From positions 248,001 to 312,000 of the forward strand of contig CANNAN010000004.1 in NCBI GenBank assembly GCA_947502635.1: a stretch of DNA of 64,000 nucleotides, read 5' to 3'. Origin of the DNA: an uncultured Flavobacteriaceae bacterium. GTDB taxonomy: Bacteria > Bacteroidota > Bacteroidia > Flavobacteriales > Flavobacteriaceae. The translations under genes and the position numbers were made by a program. Below the pieces are notes generated by a model. It was not told where the DNA came from, did no database searches, and saw only the letters and a list, made by a program, of their open reading frames with translations. Positions within the stretch are counted from its first letter, which is position 1. Every line of letters begins with the position of its first letter. This document shows, in pieces, positions 27,103 through 36,854 of this stretch.

Positions 27103-28509
27103 ATGAGGACCTACTTTAAGATTAAAAAATCTACGATTCTTTTTTGTTTAACCCTTTGTTTATGTGCTTGTTTTGAAGATTCAGATGATTTAAAGGTCTT
27201 TATTGATTCAGAATTAAGCCCTACAGATTCCGATAATCCTAATCCTTTTACTGGAGTTATGAATGCCTTGGAAACAATGCCTTACAATGAGATTTCTAGT
27301 CAAAAATATATCATAGAACTAGACCGGTGGGATATTTCAAATAACAGGAAAGATCCTATAAAAACAACCGATAATATTCAAAAAGCTATTGATTGGGCTG
27401 TATCAGAAGGGTATGGTCAAATTTGTCTACCAGAAGGGCATTACTTAATTGGTAAATATGGAAATGATATATATCAAGCTGGTATAGAACTTAAAAGTAA
27501 TATGGCTTTCTTATTAGATCAAAACGCAATTATAGAAATGGCTCCTAACAATAAATGGAACTATTGTGCTATTGCTGTAACAGAAAAGGCTCATGTGGTC
27601 ATTTCTGGAGGAACCATTTTAGGAGATAGAGAAAATCATGAATACACACCTAGAAAAAATGATGGTTCTATAATCCATGATGAAGGTCATTTAATTTGTA
27701 TTCAGAATGAAAGTGAATATGTAACTGTACAAAATGTGACGCTGGGAAAGGCAAATGGAGATGCTATTCTTTTGGTAGGACAAAAAGGGGCTGGCTCTTC
27801 TGTGAAACACATTGATATTAGAAGAAATAATATGGTAGACAATCGTAGACAAGGCGTTTCTATTGTTGGAGGTACAGATATTTTAATTGAAAACAATGAA
27901 ATTCATCATACCAATGGAACAACGCCTCAATTTGGAATTGATGTAGAAAGTTTAAGTTATAACAGTCAGGACATTACCATAAAAAATAACTATTTTCATC
28001 ATAACAGAGGTGGAGATATTGTAAATACAGACGGAAAAAATGTGATTGTTGAAAATAATATTTTGTTACAAGGAGAAGGAAGTGAATATATTGATGGCCC
28101 CATAGTATATTGGAAAAAAGGAGACCTGACTATTAGAAATAACGATATTACCATGACATCGGTTTCTGTTAATAATTGGAATGGAATTATTATGTACTCT
28201 AACGACAGTCCAAAAACAAATCCAGCTACAACTTATATTTACGATAATACATGTAATAACTGTGGTTTTTACATGTATAAAGGAGCCGATTTAGTTGTCA
28301 GAGATAATTATCTTAATAATGGCCATTTAGTATTTAAAGAAATGGCAAACCTAACATTAGAAAACAATAAAGTGGAACATCCAAACAAATGTTGGGCATA
28401 TCGTTTTCTTGAAGTTTCAGGAAGTGCAAGTGGTAACACCTATAATGGAGAGGTTTTTGACGTTCCATTGCAGCCAAATACACCATGGGATGGTTGTTGG
28501 ATAAACTAA
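27103..28509 (+). CDS. Right-handed beta-helix lipoprotein (pectate-lyase-like)
   Basis: A 468-residue predicted lipoprotein: signal peptide with CLCACFEDSDD (acylated Cys near residue 24), an acidic linker, then an N-terminal pectate-lyase-superfamily segment (NIQKAIDWAVSEGYGQICLP) and many parallel beta-helix rungs rich in stacked Asn (VENNILLQG, IRNNDITM). Such folds occur in polysaccharide lyases, epimerases and glycosidases. It converges on the SusCD-type operon ending at 29199, so a role in degrading the same glycan is possible but unproven; catalytic residues cannot be assigned. Confidence 0.8.
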   Translation: MRTYFKIKKSTILFCLTLCLCACFEDSDDLKVFIDSELSPTDSDNPNPFTGVMNALETMPYNEISSQKYIIELDRWDISNNRKDPIKTTDNIQKAIDWAVSEGYGQICLPEGHYLIGKYGNDIYQAGIELKSNMAFLLDQNAIIEMAPNNKWNYCAIAVTEKAHVVISGGTILGDRENHEYTPRKNDGSIIHDEGHLICIQNESEYVTVQNVTLGKANGDAILLVGQKGAGSSVKHIDIRRNNMVDNRRQGVSIVGGTDILIENNEIHHTNGTTPQFGIDVESLSYNSQDITIKNNYFHHNRGGDIVNTDGKNVIVENNILLQGEGSEYIDGPIVYWKKGDLTIRNNDITMTSVSVNNWNGIIMYSNDSPKTNPATTYIYDNTCNNCGFYMYKGADLVVRDNYLNNGHLVFKEMANLTLENNKVEHPNKCWAYRFLEVSGSASGNTYNGEVFDVPLQPNTPWDGCWIN

Positions 28510-28517
28510 TAAAAATA

Positions 28518-28551
28518 CAAAAGGCATTAGAAGTTTTTCTAATGCCTTTTG
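28518..28551 (+). terminator. Terminator after the beta-helix gene
   Basis: Stem caaaaggcattagaa / ttctaatgccttttg with a 4-base loop. The core aaaaggcattaga is the same as in the terminator at 26997, upstream of this gene. Confidence 0.9.
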
Positions 28552-28573
28552 AGTTATTAATTGGTTAGTTATA

Positions 28574-28993
28574 TCATGATATCCAACCTTTTGCTTGAGA
28601 TTTTCTGGAAATCCAAAGAAAAAGAAATGCAAATACAATAATCATAATAGTCATCCATAAGTTGGAGACTTGTTTGTTTACAAAAGCATACCCCATTTGC
28701 ATAATAACAGCAATTAACGAAATAGCCCAAAAAAGAGTCGCCCATTTTTTTCTTAACAAAAGCCCTAAGGCTCCAATAACGCCTGCAAAAACGGCAATAG
28801 CAAATACTGCAGTAGTCCATGAAGGAGCATTTGCAGCCATTTCAAGCTCTTCGGGCGAAAAAGAACTTTGGTACCTTTCGGTATTATAAGCTTGCCCTAA
28901 GTACCCGTCTACTCCAAGTCCATTCCAAATAAGGGCGATAACGCCTACTACCCAGAACCAAATAGGAGGTTTGTTTCTTAATGTTTTAGTCAT
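28574..28993 (-). CDS. Hypothetical four-helix membrane protein
   Basis: A 139-residue protein with four hydrophobic segments (WVVGVIALIWNGLGV; AVFAIAVFAGVIGALGLLL; LFWAISLIAVIMQMGYAF; MTIMIIVFAFLFLWIS) and short loops. The loop SPEELEMAANAPSW follows the first helix. It resembles small sugar- or sterol-permease-like membrane proteins often left unnamed in Flavobacteriia. Single gene; function unknown. Confidence 0.7.
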   Translation of the reverse strand: MTKTLRNKPPIWFWVVGVIALIWNGLGVDGYLGQAYNTERYQSSFSPEELEMAANAPSWTTAVFAIAVFAGVIGALGLLLRKKWATLFWAISLIAVIMQMGYAFVNKQVSNLWMTIMIIVFAFLFLWISRKSQAKGWIS

Positions 28994-29137
28994 AATTTTA
29001 AGTGTTTAGTTTATATAATTAGATATACAAGTTATAAATTTTTTGTCATAATTAATAAAGACCATAATTTACAACTCCAAATAAAGCTGTAATAAGTTGT
29101 TTTTATATCAACTTATTACAAAACGGGACAATAAATG

Positions 29138-29173
29138 CAAAAAGCCTATTTGAAAATTCAAATAGGCTTTTTG
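29138..29173. terminator. Terminator of the SusCD operon
   Basis: Perfect hairpin caaaaagcctatttgaa / ttcaaataggctttttg with A and T runs on either side, 26 bases beyond the stop of the last minus-strand gene of the operon; it can act in both directions. Confidence 0.85.
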
Positions 29174-29198
29174 TTTTAAGTAAGAAACTATTATTAGG

Positions 29199-30806
29199 TT
29201 ATGGTCTCACTTCTTTTTTAACTATGTAGAAATTATCAAAATAAGCTACATAATTTTGACCAGGACCTAAAATTCTAAAATATATTTGTGCTAATGGCTG
29301 AGCATTAGTTACTTCAAAACTTTGTTCTAACCACTGTCCTAAAGGCTTATTTGGACTGTTCCAGAATTGGCGCCACTCATTTAAGAAAAAGAAACCAATC
29401 TCATTAGGAAGTACATCAGCAGATTCTATATACATCCAATATTTTACCTCATAGGTAACACCTGTTTCAAAAATAATTGGATCATCCAAATATACTTCGG
29501 CAGCACATCTTTCACCATTGGCCATACTCATTTTCATACTATAATCACCAAGATAAGCTCTTTCGTCTGTCCATTCTAACCCACCTTGATTTGCACCCCA
29601 TGCAGGAGCAAAAGGTTGCCATGGCGCACCAAAGTCTTCAAAACCACCAATAATGTCTCCTAACAAATTCACATCATGCATTATTACGGGTTCATCTGTA
29701 AAAATGACAGGGGAACGTGTATCTGTAGATTCAATATCACTTCCTGGTAAAAGTGTCACCGTTATAACATCTGGTCTATAAATTGGATCGTCTAATTTAA
29801 TGTCCAGAAAAGTTTCATCATCTTCATTGATCGTAACAGATTCAACAGAGAAATTAACACCATTAACATCCACTTCAAAGAAAGATTCTTTGTTAATAAA
29901 CGGTGCAAACTCACCATTAAAAGGAATACTAATAGTTTCATCTTCCCTTTCTACAATATCACCAGTAATCTCAAACGGTTTGCTAGATGGAATAACCTTT
30001 ATAGGTCTTGGCACAAGATACCTGTCAAAATCACCAGGGATATTCTGTCCTTGTCTTGAAACATTTACACCAGCTTCAAAATTTCCTAATTTCTTAAATA
30101 GAATTTGCGCTACTTCATCACTACTAGAAGCAATAACATCTTCTGGTTGCTGTTCAACACCTTCTTCTAGATCATTTCTTATAAACCACCATCTGTCGGT
30201 TGGTTCTCCAATTGTAGTAAGGTCTGTAAATTCAAGAAAATCACCAGCTTCAACATAAATAGTATCATTACTTTTGTGTTCTATAACGATATCATTTTGT
30301 TTAATCTGAATTTCAGGAATAATTGTATCATAAACCTTTACACTAAATGTAGTATCAATTACCCAGTTACCTTCTACTTCTTGAGCAGCTAAAGTATATG
30401 GGCTTCCATCTCTAAATCCTCTAAACTCTACATACTCATCAAAGACATTAAATAATCTTACTTTTTGTTGCCCAGATTCTTTAAAATACACATGTATCGT
30501 TTTATCTTCTGAAGTTGTTTCTCCAGGATTGATAATTTTCTTTTCATATACTTCTGAAGAATCTCTACTTTTAAAAGGTCCTTTCAGGAAAAAATTCCCT
30601 TCGTCAATTGTCCATTCATGGCTTTTATATCCTTGTGACAAATTAGTAAAGGATATATAATCAAAGATATTTATCTCTAAAGGCTTTTGCCCTTGGCTAG
30701 TATAAAATCCAGCATCTGAAAACTCATTTGGTGCATCGTAACTATCATCCTGACACCCAAAAAAGGCTAGAACTAGAGTGACAGCTATTAAATATATTTT
30801 TTTCAT
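29199..30806 (-). CDS. SusE-like surface glycan-binding lipoprotein with PKD-like domains
   Basis: A 535-residue lipoprotein in third position after susC and susD. Signal peptide with FFGCQDDSYD (acidic after Cys, consistent with surface export). PKD-like beta-sandwich segments follow (YKSHEWTIDEGNFFLKG; FLEFTDLTTIGEPTDRWWF), and the C-terminal 150 residues look like a carbohydrate-binding beta-jelly roll (AYLGDYSMKMSMANGERCA, TYEVKYWMYIESADVLP). I start at MKKIYLIAV (30806), not the longer frame at 30884, to give a proper signal peptide. Likely glycan capture at the outer membrane. Confidence 0.78.
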   Translation of the reverse strand: MKKIYLIAVTLVLAFFGCQDDSYDAPNEFSDAGFYTSQGQKPLEINIFDYISFTNLSQGYKSHEWTIDEGNFFLKGPFKSRDSSEVYEKKIINPGETTSEDKTIHVYFKESGQQKVRLFNVFDEYVEFRGFRDGSPYTLAAQEVEGNWVIDTTFSVKVYDTIIPEIQIKQNDIVIEHKSNDTIYVEAGDFLEFTDLTTIGEPTDRWWFIRNDLEEGVEQQPEDVIASSSDEVAQILFKKLGNFEAGVNVSRQGQNIPGDFDRYLVPRPIKVIPSSKPFEITGDIVEREDETISIPFNGEFAPFINKESFFEVDVNGVNFSVESVTINEDDETFLDIKLDDPIYRPDVITVTLLPGSDIESTDTRSPVIFTDEPVIMHDVNLLGDIIGGFEDFGAPWQPFAPAWGANQGGLEWTDERAYLGDYSMKMSMANGERCAAEVYLDDPIIFETGVTYEVKYWMYIESADVLPNEIGFFFLNEWRQFWNSPNKPLGQWLEQSFEVTNAQPLAQIYFRILGPGQNYVAYFDNFYIVKKEVRP

Positions 30807-30813
30807 AATCTTT

Positions 30814-32589
30814 TTAATTATATAAATTTGGATTAGCAATTGTTTCACTGTTTGGTAAAGGCCAATAAGCATGGTTCGCATCATTATAATTTACCGCTGC
30901 TTCTTGAAACTCATTCCAATCAAGATCAACCTCTGGGTCTGATGCATCTAATTCTTTAACAATAGAAGCCCATCTCCATACCATTGTACCATCTTGTTTT
31001 TCAACTTCAAAATGATCTGCAGCATATCTTTTGATTGCTAATTCTTCAAAACGTTGCTTTTTAATACCCCATCTCCTAAGGTCTATATTTCTATTCCCAC
31101 CATCACCTTCGGCAGATAATTCAAGTGGGTATTCAACAAACATTAAATGATCCATTAATCTGTCTGCACTATAAACCTCATTATCATGATCATTTAATGG
31201 AAATTCTCCTGAACCTATAGGCCCTAATAATCTAACACCAGATCTACGTCTTACTTTATTTACATATAATAGTGCTTCATCAACATTACCAGATTGAGTC
31301 ATACACTCGGCATATTGTAAATAAATTTCAGCTAATCGTATCAATCTTTGATTAATACCAGAGCGTACTTTTCCAGGTGAAATATCTGCTTCCTTTTCAA
31401 AACCTAAATCCCAATTAGTATGTTTTCTCCAAAAACATGTCATTTTTACATTAAAATTAGCGGCCTGACCTGTTTTTGGAAATCCGTAATATTCCATATC
31501 ATCATCATCAACCAATGCTACAGACCAAGAAGTTCTTAAGCTAAACCTTCTAAATCTTTCGGTTCCATCTTCTTCTGTAATTATATTTCTAGGATCAGAA
31601 AAATCTAAAGGATCGTTTCTATATTCTAAAATCAACCAGTTAGCTGCTACCGCACCAAACCACTGACCAGGTGCTCCAGTAAATTGTCTGTCATAACCAC
31701 TCGTTGAGGCAGTGTCCCTAGCATCCCATGGGTTTAGTTCATTTTTATAATCTGTAGAATATACTATCTCCAAAATAGACTCTTCGTTAAGTTCATCTAA
31801 CGTTGTAAAGTTACTTCCTATATTTGGTGTTAAGCTATATCCAAAATCATCAATAACACGTTTAAAATGAACAGCTGCTTCGGCATAGTTACCAGCATAT
31901 AAATGTGATTGTCCCATAACTGCAACAGCAGCTCCAGCTGTTACTTTACCTTTTTCATTATCTTCCCATGTTGTAGGCAAATTTTCTGAAGCATACTGTA
32001 AATCTGCTAGATAAAATTGTCTCACATCTTCAGCCGAACTAACAGGTCTATAGTATCCATTATCACCACCTGCTACAATATCCCAAATAGGAACAGCGCC
32101 ACCGTTAAATGAATTATGAAGGTTAAAATAAGCATAACCTCTAATGAACCTAGCTTGTGCTAAAATAAGATCATTTTCTTCTTCTGTATCAGAATTTCCA
32201 TAAGTTCCTTCCAATCGCTCTGCAGCTTCAATGACTTGATTCGCTCTAAAGACAGTAGTATATAAAGCGCCCCATTTTTGATTAACAACATTTGAAGCTT
32301 CATTAAAAGTTTGTAAATAATACTCATTGGTATTATTTGGTCTTTGCCAACCAGCAGACCAGGCCAAATCTGTTCTTGATAATTCATTTACCAATTGGTA
32401 ATTATTTGGCGAAGCCATGCCCTTATAGGCACCTACAAGCCCAATTCTTAAGTCTTGTATATCATCCCAAAATATATCTGTTGATATTGCATTAGGGTTC
32501 GCTTCTTCAAGAAAATCATCTTTACATCCTGTTATGACTGAGCTAAGTGCCAGAATCAGGATTATCTTAATATTTAATACTTTTTTCAT
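30814..32589 (-). CDS. RagB/SusD family nutrient-uptake outer-membrane lipoprotein
   Basis: A 591-residue SusD-family lipoprotein that caps a SusC barrel and binds the incoming glycan. Lipobox VITGCKDDF; N-terminal EEANPNAISTDIFW; TPR-like helices with QARFIRGYAYFNLHNSFNG, a hallmark region of the family; C-terminal LRRWGIKKQRFEELA and HAYWPLPNSE. 7 bases before the SusE-like gene and 15 after susC, so one operon. Confidence 0.95.
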   Translation of the reverse strand: MKKVLNIKIILILALSSVITGCKDDFLEEANPNAISTDIFWDDIQDLRIGLVGAYKGMASPNNYQLVNELSRTDLAWSAGWQRPNNTNEYYLQTFNEASNVVNQKWGALYTTVFRANQVIEAAERLEGTYGNSDTEEENDLILAQARFIRGYAYFNLHNSFNGGAVPIWDIVAGGDNGYYRPVSSAEDVRQFYLADLQYASENLPTTWEDNEKGKVTAGAAVAVMGQSHLYAGNYAEAAVHFKRVIDDFGYSLTPNIGSNFTTLDELNEESILEIVYSTDYKNELNPWDARDTASTSGYDRQFTGAPGQWFGAVAANWLILEYRNDPLDFSDPRNIITEEDGTERFRRFSLRTSWSVALVDDDDMEYYGFPKTGQAANFNVKMTCFWRKHTNWDLGFEKEADISPGKVRSGINQRLIRLAEIYLQYAECMTQSGNVDEALLYVNKVRRRSGVRLLGPIGSGEFPLNDHDNEVYSADRLMDHLMFVEYPLELSAEGDGGNRNIDLRRWGIKKQRFEELAIKRYAADHFEVEKQDGTMVWRWASIVKELDASDPEVDLDWNEFQEAAVNYNDANHAYWPLPNSETIANPNLYN

Positions 32590-32604
32590 AATCTTTTTTT
32601 TAGT

Positions 32605-35600
32605 TTAGAATTCAAATTGTAAACCAGCTCTTAATTGAGAACTCACCGGATAAGTCCCTTTATCTATACCTCTGGTACTTAAACCATTATTACCTACTTC
32701 TGGATCGAATCCATCATAATCGGTAAGGGTCAAAATATTTTGTCCTGTTACATAAAATCGCAACTTAGACAAACCAAATTTTTCTAATTTATTTTTAGGA
32801 ATACTATAACCTAGTGTTATATTACGTAATCTAACAAAAGTGCCATCTTCTAACCAGTAATCAGTTCTACCTCTAACATTATCATGAGTTTGAGATCCTC
32901 TATATATAGGGATTTGTGAGTTTGGATTTTGTGGTGTCCATCCATAAATTAAATCCTGGTGGTTACCTACTTGATAAGCATAAGCTTTATTACCATTCAT
33001 AATTTCACCTCCAAAAGCACCATACCATTGCATAGAAAAATCAAAGCTTTTATAAGAAGACGAGAAGTTGAAACCCATTTCAAATTCAGGCGCTCCACTT
33101 CCAGAATACTGTCTATCTTCAATATTAATGATACCGTCTCCAGCATCTGGTGCACCATCTCCATCTGTATCAACAGTTAAGGCATCTACCATTCTTAAAT
33201 CACCTAACTTTGCTTGACTACTAGGAAATTCCAGTAAATAATCAGCTAATTCTTCATCTGTTTGTATGACACCATCTGTTTTAATCAACATAAAAGCACC
33301 TGCCTCTAAACCTTCAGTTACCACAGATACTTGGTCACCATCGTTATCTGTACCAGAAATAGTACTATCACTAAAATAGAACAATTTATTTGTTTCACTC
33401 ATTCTGGTTACCATATTTTCATTCTTAGTGAACGTTAAACCTGCATTCCATGAAAATTTCCCTTTACTTCGGTAATTTGCAGTAAGCTCTACCCCTTGAT
33501 TAACCATATCTCCTACGTTAAGTATAACAGAAGAATTATCACCTGTACCACCTCCAACAGTAGGAGGGAGCTTTACAGGAAAGAGCATGTCTTTCTTATT
33601 AGTTCTGTAAATTTCAGAAGTAAAAGTAAGTTGGTTATTAAAAAAGCCTAAATCATAACCAAAGTTTGTAGAAACAGAAGTTTCCCATCTAACATTTTCG
33701 TTAGCAAAGGCTTGCTGGCTAGCTCCTAACTGTAAATTTTGAGCATCACCATTACCAAATACATAATCATTCTCTAGAACAATAACTGATCCAAATGCAT
33801 AGTCTTGAATACCTTGATTACCAGTTGTTCCGTGACTTGCTCTTATTTTAAAAGAAGACACTACAGATTTAATAGGCTCCCAAAAATTTTCATCAGATAC
33901 ATTCCATCCTGCTGAGAAAGAAGGGAAAATACCCCAAGGTTCTTTTTTGAATTTTGAAGACCCATCTCTTCTTACACCAGCACTAAATAAATATTTACCT
34001 TTAAAATTATATTGTATTCTACCAAACATACCAATTAAAGTATTTACTCTATCTTGTGTCCATCTGTTAGTTCCAGAACCCGCATTTGGATCTGAAGTAG
34101 CACCATTTAATACTGTTATACCATTATCTGCTATATCGAACTTTGAAGCAAAAAATTGAGAATACGAATACTTTTCAGCAGAATACGTTCCAGTTAGTTG
34201 GAAATTATGGTTACCAAAGCTCTTTTTAAAATTAAGAATATTTTCCCAAGTATTCTTTTTAGAAAGCGTACTTGCATTATAAATTCTTGATCTATCTGTG
34301 GTTAGTTCATTGCCTTCCCAGTCGTAAGCCCTAAATTTTGGGTTTATAGTAATCCTTGTACCATTATCTCTACTAACAGACGCTCTGGTAGTTAATTTTA
34401 AATTTTCATTAAAGTTATATGTTAAGCTTAATGCTCCATCGAAATAATGATTTTCAGAATTATCTCTTTGAATTAACCTAGTCCCTAAATATGAAAGGTT
34501 TTGAGCTTGTGAACCATCTCCGGCATCATTATTTTCTGTATTATCAATTTCTAACTCAGGTTGATATGCCGCATAACTAATAACTTCTTTAGTCAGCCCC
34601 CAAGGAGCATACTCACGTTCTTCCATTCTGAATGACAACGCTGTTTGAATGTCCCATTTCCCTTTACTGTAAAAGGTGTTAGATCTTACATTAAACCTTT
34701 CAAGACCAGACTTTATTATAACACCTTCTTGATTAAAGAAATTAGCAGTAACATTATAAGTTAATCCATCTTTTCCTCCAGAAACATTCAAGCTGTGGTT
34801 TTGAATAGAAGCATTATCATTTTCTATAAGAGATTTTAGACTTGTATTATTTGATAACAAATGAGGCGCACGCTCAACAATGGTCCATGTATTTCCAAAA
34901 ACAGAATTGTTTTGAGCATTACCTGTTAAAAATAATTGATATATTTTATCCTCAAGTCCTAATGTTGGAATACCAGAAGTAATGCTTTGTATTCCATAAT
35001 AACTGTTGGCACTTATTTTCATTTGGCCAGCTTTTCCTTTTTTGGTTGTTATTATAATAACTCCTGCTGCACCCCTCGTACCATAAACTGCAGCAGATGC
35101 TGCATCTTTTAATACATCTACACTTTCAATTTCTTCGATACTAATTCTTGGATCACCTTCAAAAGGAATACCATCAACTACATATAAAGGTCCATTATCA
35201 CCAAAAACGGATGTTAGACCACGAATTTGTACATTAGCTTCTGCACCTGGAGCACCAGAACTAGCTGAAACAGATACACCTGCTATTTGTCCTTGAAGAG
35301 CAGAACCTAGATCTGAAGTGGCAGTATTGATAATGTCTTCAGATTTTACTCTGGCTACTGCTCCAGTTAATTCTTTCTTTTTCTGAGTACCATACCCAAC
35401 AACAACAACTTCTTCTAATGTAGAAAGATCTTCTTTTATATTTATATTTATTATAGTTTGATCTCCTACAACGACTGTTTTGTCTATGTACCCTAGGTAG
35501 CTAACATTAAGCTCATTACCAGGAACCGCCTTAATTTCATAGTTCCCGTCAAAATCTGACACAGTACCTGTTGTAGTCCCCACTACTAGTACTGTAGCTC

Positions 35601-35754
35601 CTGCTAAAGGCTGTCCATCTCCAGTTATTTGCCCTTTAATCGTTGTAGATTGTGCTTGAATTGCACCTACGTTACCTAAGCAAATAATTGTAATTAGAAA
35701 AGCCTTGAATTGCCATCTTTTAAATAGCTTCTTTTCAAGTAATTTGATTTTCAT
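32605..35754 (-). CDS. SusC/RagA family TonB-linked outer-membrane transporter
   Basis: A 1049-residue SusC-type transporter: signal peptide, N-terminal carboxypeptidase-D-like beta-sandwich (TIKGQITGDGQPLAGATVLV), a TonB-box-like segment EEVVVVGYGTQKKKELTGAV, the plug (LYVVDGIPFEGDPRISIEEI), and a 22-strand-type barrel ending in FEF. It imports oligosaccharides with its SusD partner. No extracytoplasmic sigma/anti-sigma or hybrid two-component regulator is adjacent, so control cannot be read here. First gene of the operon; the 250 bases upstream hold only AT-rich sequence. Confidence 0.96.
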   Translation of the reverse strand: MKIKLLEKKLFKRWQFKAFLITIICLGNVGAIQAQSTTIKGQITGDGQPLAGATVLVVGTTTGTVSDFDGNYEIKAVPGNELNVSYLGYIDKTVVVGDQTIININIKEDLSTLEEVVVVGYGTQKKKELTGAVARVKSEDIINTATSDLGSALQGQIAGVSVSASSGAPGAEANVQIRGLTSVFGDNGPLYVVDGIPFEGDPRISIEEIESVDVLKDAASAAVYGTRGAAGVIIITTKKGKAGQMKISANSYYGIQSITSGIPTLGLEDKIYQLFLTGNAQNNSVFGNTWTIVERAPHLLSNNTSLKSLIENDNASIQNHSLNVSGGKDGLTYNVTANFFNQEGVIIKSGLERFNVRSNTFYSKGKWDIQTALSFRMEEREYAPWGLTKEVISYAAYQPELEIDNTENNDAGDGSQAQNLSYLGTRLIQRDNSENHYFDGALSLTYNFNENLKLTTRASVSRDNGTRITINPKFRAYDWEGNELTTDRSRIYNASTLSKKNTWENILNFKKSFGNHNFQLTGTYSAEKYSYSQFFASKFDIADNGITVLNGATSDPNAGSGTNRWTQDRVNTLIGMFGRIQYNFKGKYLFSAGVRRDGSSKFKKEPWGIFPSFSAGWNVSDENFWEPIKSVVSSFKIRASHGTTGNQGIQDYAFGSVIVLENDYVFGNGDAQNLQLGASQQAFANENVRWETSVSTNFGYDLGFFNNQLTFTSEIYRTNKKDMLFPVKLPPTVGGGTGDNSSVILNVGDMVNQGVELTANYRSKGKFSWNAGLTFTKNENMVTRMSETNKLFYFSDSTISGTDNDGDQVSVVTEGLEAGAFMLIKTDGVIQTDEELADYLLEFPSSQAKLGDLRMVDALTVDTDGDGAPDAGDGIINIEDRQYSGSGAPEFEMGFNFSSSYKSFDFSMQWYGAFGGEIMNGNKAYAYQVGNHQDLIYGWTPQNPNSQIPIYRGSQTHDNVRGRTDYWLEDGTFVRLRNITLGYSIPKNKLEKFGLSKLRFYVTGQNILTLTDYDGFDPEVGNNGLSTRGIDKGTYPVSSQLRAGLQFEF

Positions 35755-36006
35755 ATTTTATTTTAGTTAAAGTTTAGGTGACAAATATTGTGAATTAATG
35801 AATTAATGAAGGAAACGCATGTATTTATAACTAAAACATATGTTCTAAATCTTAAATTTTTATTAAGTTTATGTAAATGATTAATTATTATAAATCCCTG
35901 TAAATAAAGGGTTTTTGAATTACTAAGCTGACAATCACAATTTTTATTTTTTAAGTTGGTATTAGTTGATAAAAAAGTCTATTTTACATCCTTTATTTTA
36001 CAGCTA

Positions 36007-36783
36007 ATGAAAAAGTATTTTTATGTTTTTACTATCCAATATTTAGGATATCGATTTCATGGTTGGCAAAAGCAACCCCAGGTAAAAACGCTCCATTTAA
36101 TGGTAGATAGAACCTTAAACTTTATTCTTGAAGGAAAACGATTCAAGAGCTTAAGTTCTGGAAGAACAGATGCCATGGTGTCTGCAGAAAATGCAGCTTT
36201 CGAATTGTTTTTATTCGAACCCATTGAAGATCAAGAAGCTTTTTTAGAACTATTCAATTACAACCTTCCTCAAGATATTAGAGCTACCAGCATACGTGAA
36301 GTTAATGCCGACTTTAATATTATAAACCACTCAAAAATTAAAGAATACCTATATCTATTTACTTATGGTAACAAGTGTCACCCGTTTTGCGCGCCTATTA
36401 TGACAACTATTCTTGATGATTTAGATATAAACATTATGAAGCAAGGAGCCAAGCTTTTTGAAGGTGAGCATTATTTTAAATCCTACTGTTACAAACCAAC
36501 TGATAATGGTATTTATAATCGTGAGATTTTACTATGCGAATTAGTAAAAAATACAATTTACTCAGCTAATTACTTCCCTGAGAATACTTATTTATTAAGA
36601 GTAAAAGGAAAAGGGTTTATGCGAAACCAAATAAGATTGATGATGGGCACATTAATCGATTTAGGAAAAGGAAAACTATCCTTAGAAGATATAAAAACAA
36701 GCTTATTACCCGATAGCAATGTAAAAATGGAATATATTGCGCCAGCATCTGGGTTAATTCTTAATAATATTGAGTTTGAATAA
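36007..36783 (+). CDS. tRNA pseudouridine synthase TruA-like
   Basis: A 258-residue TruA-family pseudouridine synthase. The catalytic Asp lies in SSGRTDAMVSAENA (canonical GRTDAGVHA, here altered after the Asp), with IQYLGYRFHGWQKQP at the start and RVKGKGFMRNQIRLMMGTL near the end, as in TruA. The altered active-site loop and the presence of divergent TruA-like paralogues in Bacteroidota leave open whether it modifies positions 38-40 of tRNA or another target. I use the ATG at 36007 over the longer frame from 35956. Confidence 0.85.
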   Translation: MKKYFYVFTIQYLGYRFHGWQKQPQVKTLHLMVDRTLNFILEGKRFKSLSSGRTDAMVSAENAAFELFLFEPIEDQEAFLELFNYNLPQDIRATSIREVNADFNIINHSKIKEYLYLFTYGNKCHPFCAPIMTTILDDLDINIMKQGAKLFEGEHYFKSYCYKPTDNGIYNREILLCELVKNTIYSANYFPENTYLLRVKGKGFMRNQIRLMMGTLIDLGKGKLSLEDIKTSLLPDSNVKMEYIAPASGLILNNIEFE

Positions 36784-36854
36784 TAAAGTGATTTTTGTAA
36801 TTTACCTCACATTATTTAAACTATAATTTCATCAATTTCAAAAAAACAAAAAAT

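Noticed and set aside
29800-30258. Plus-strand 152-codon frame
   Set aside because: Antisense to the SusE-like lipoprotein gene; Ser-rich shadow translation.
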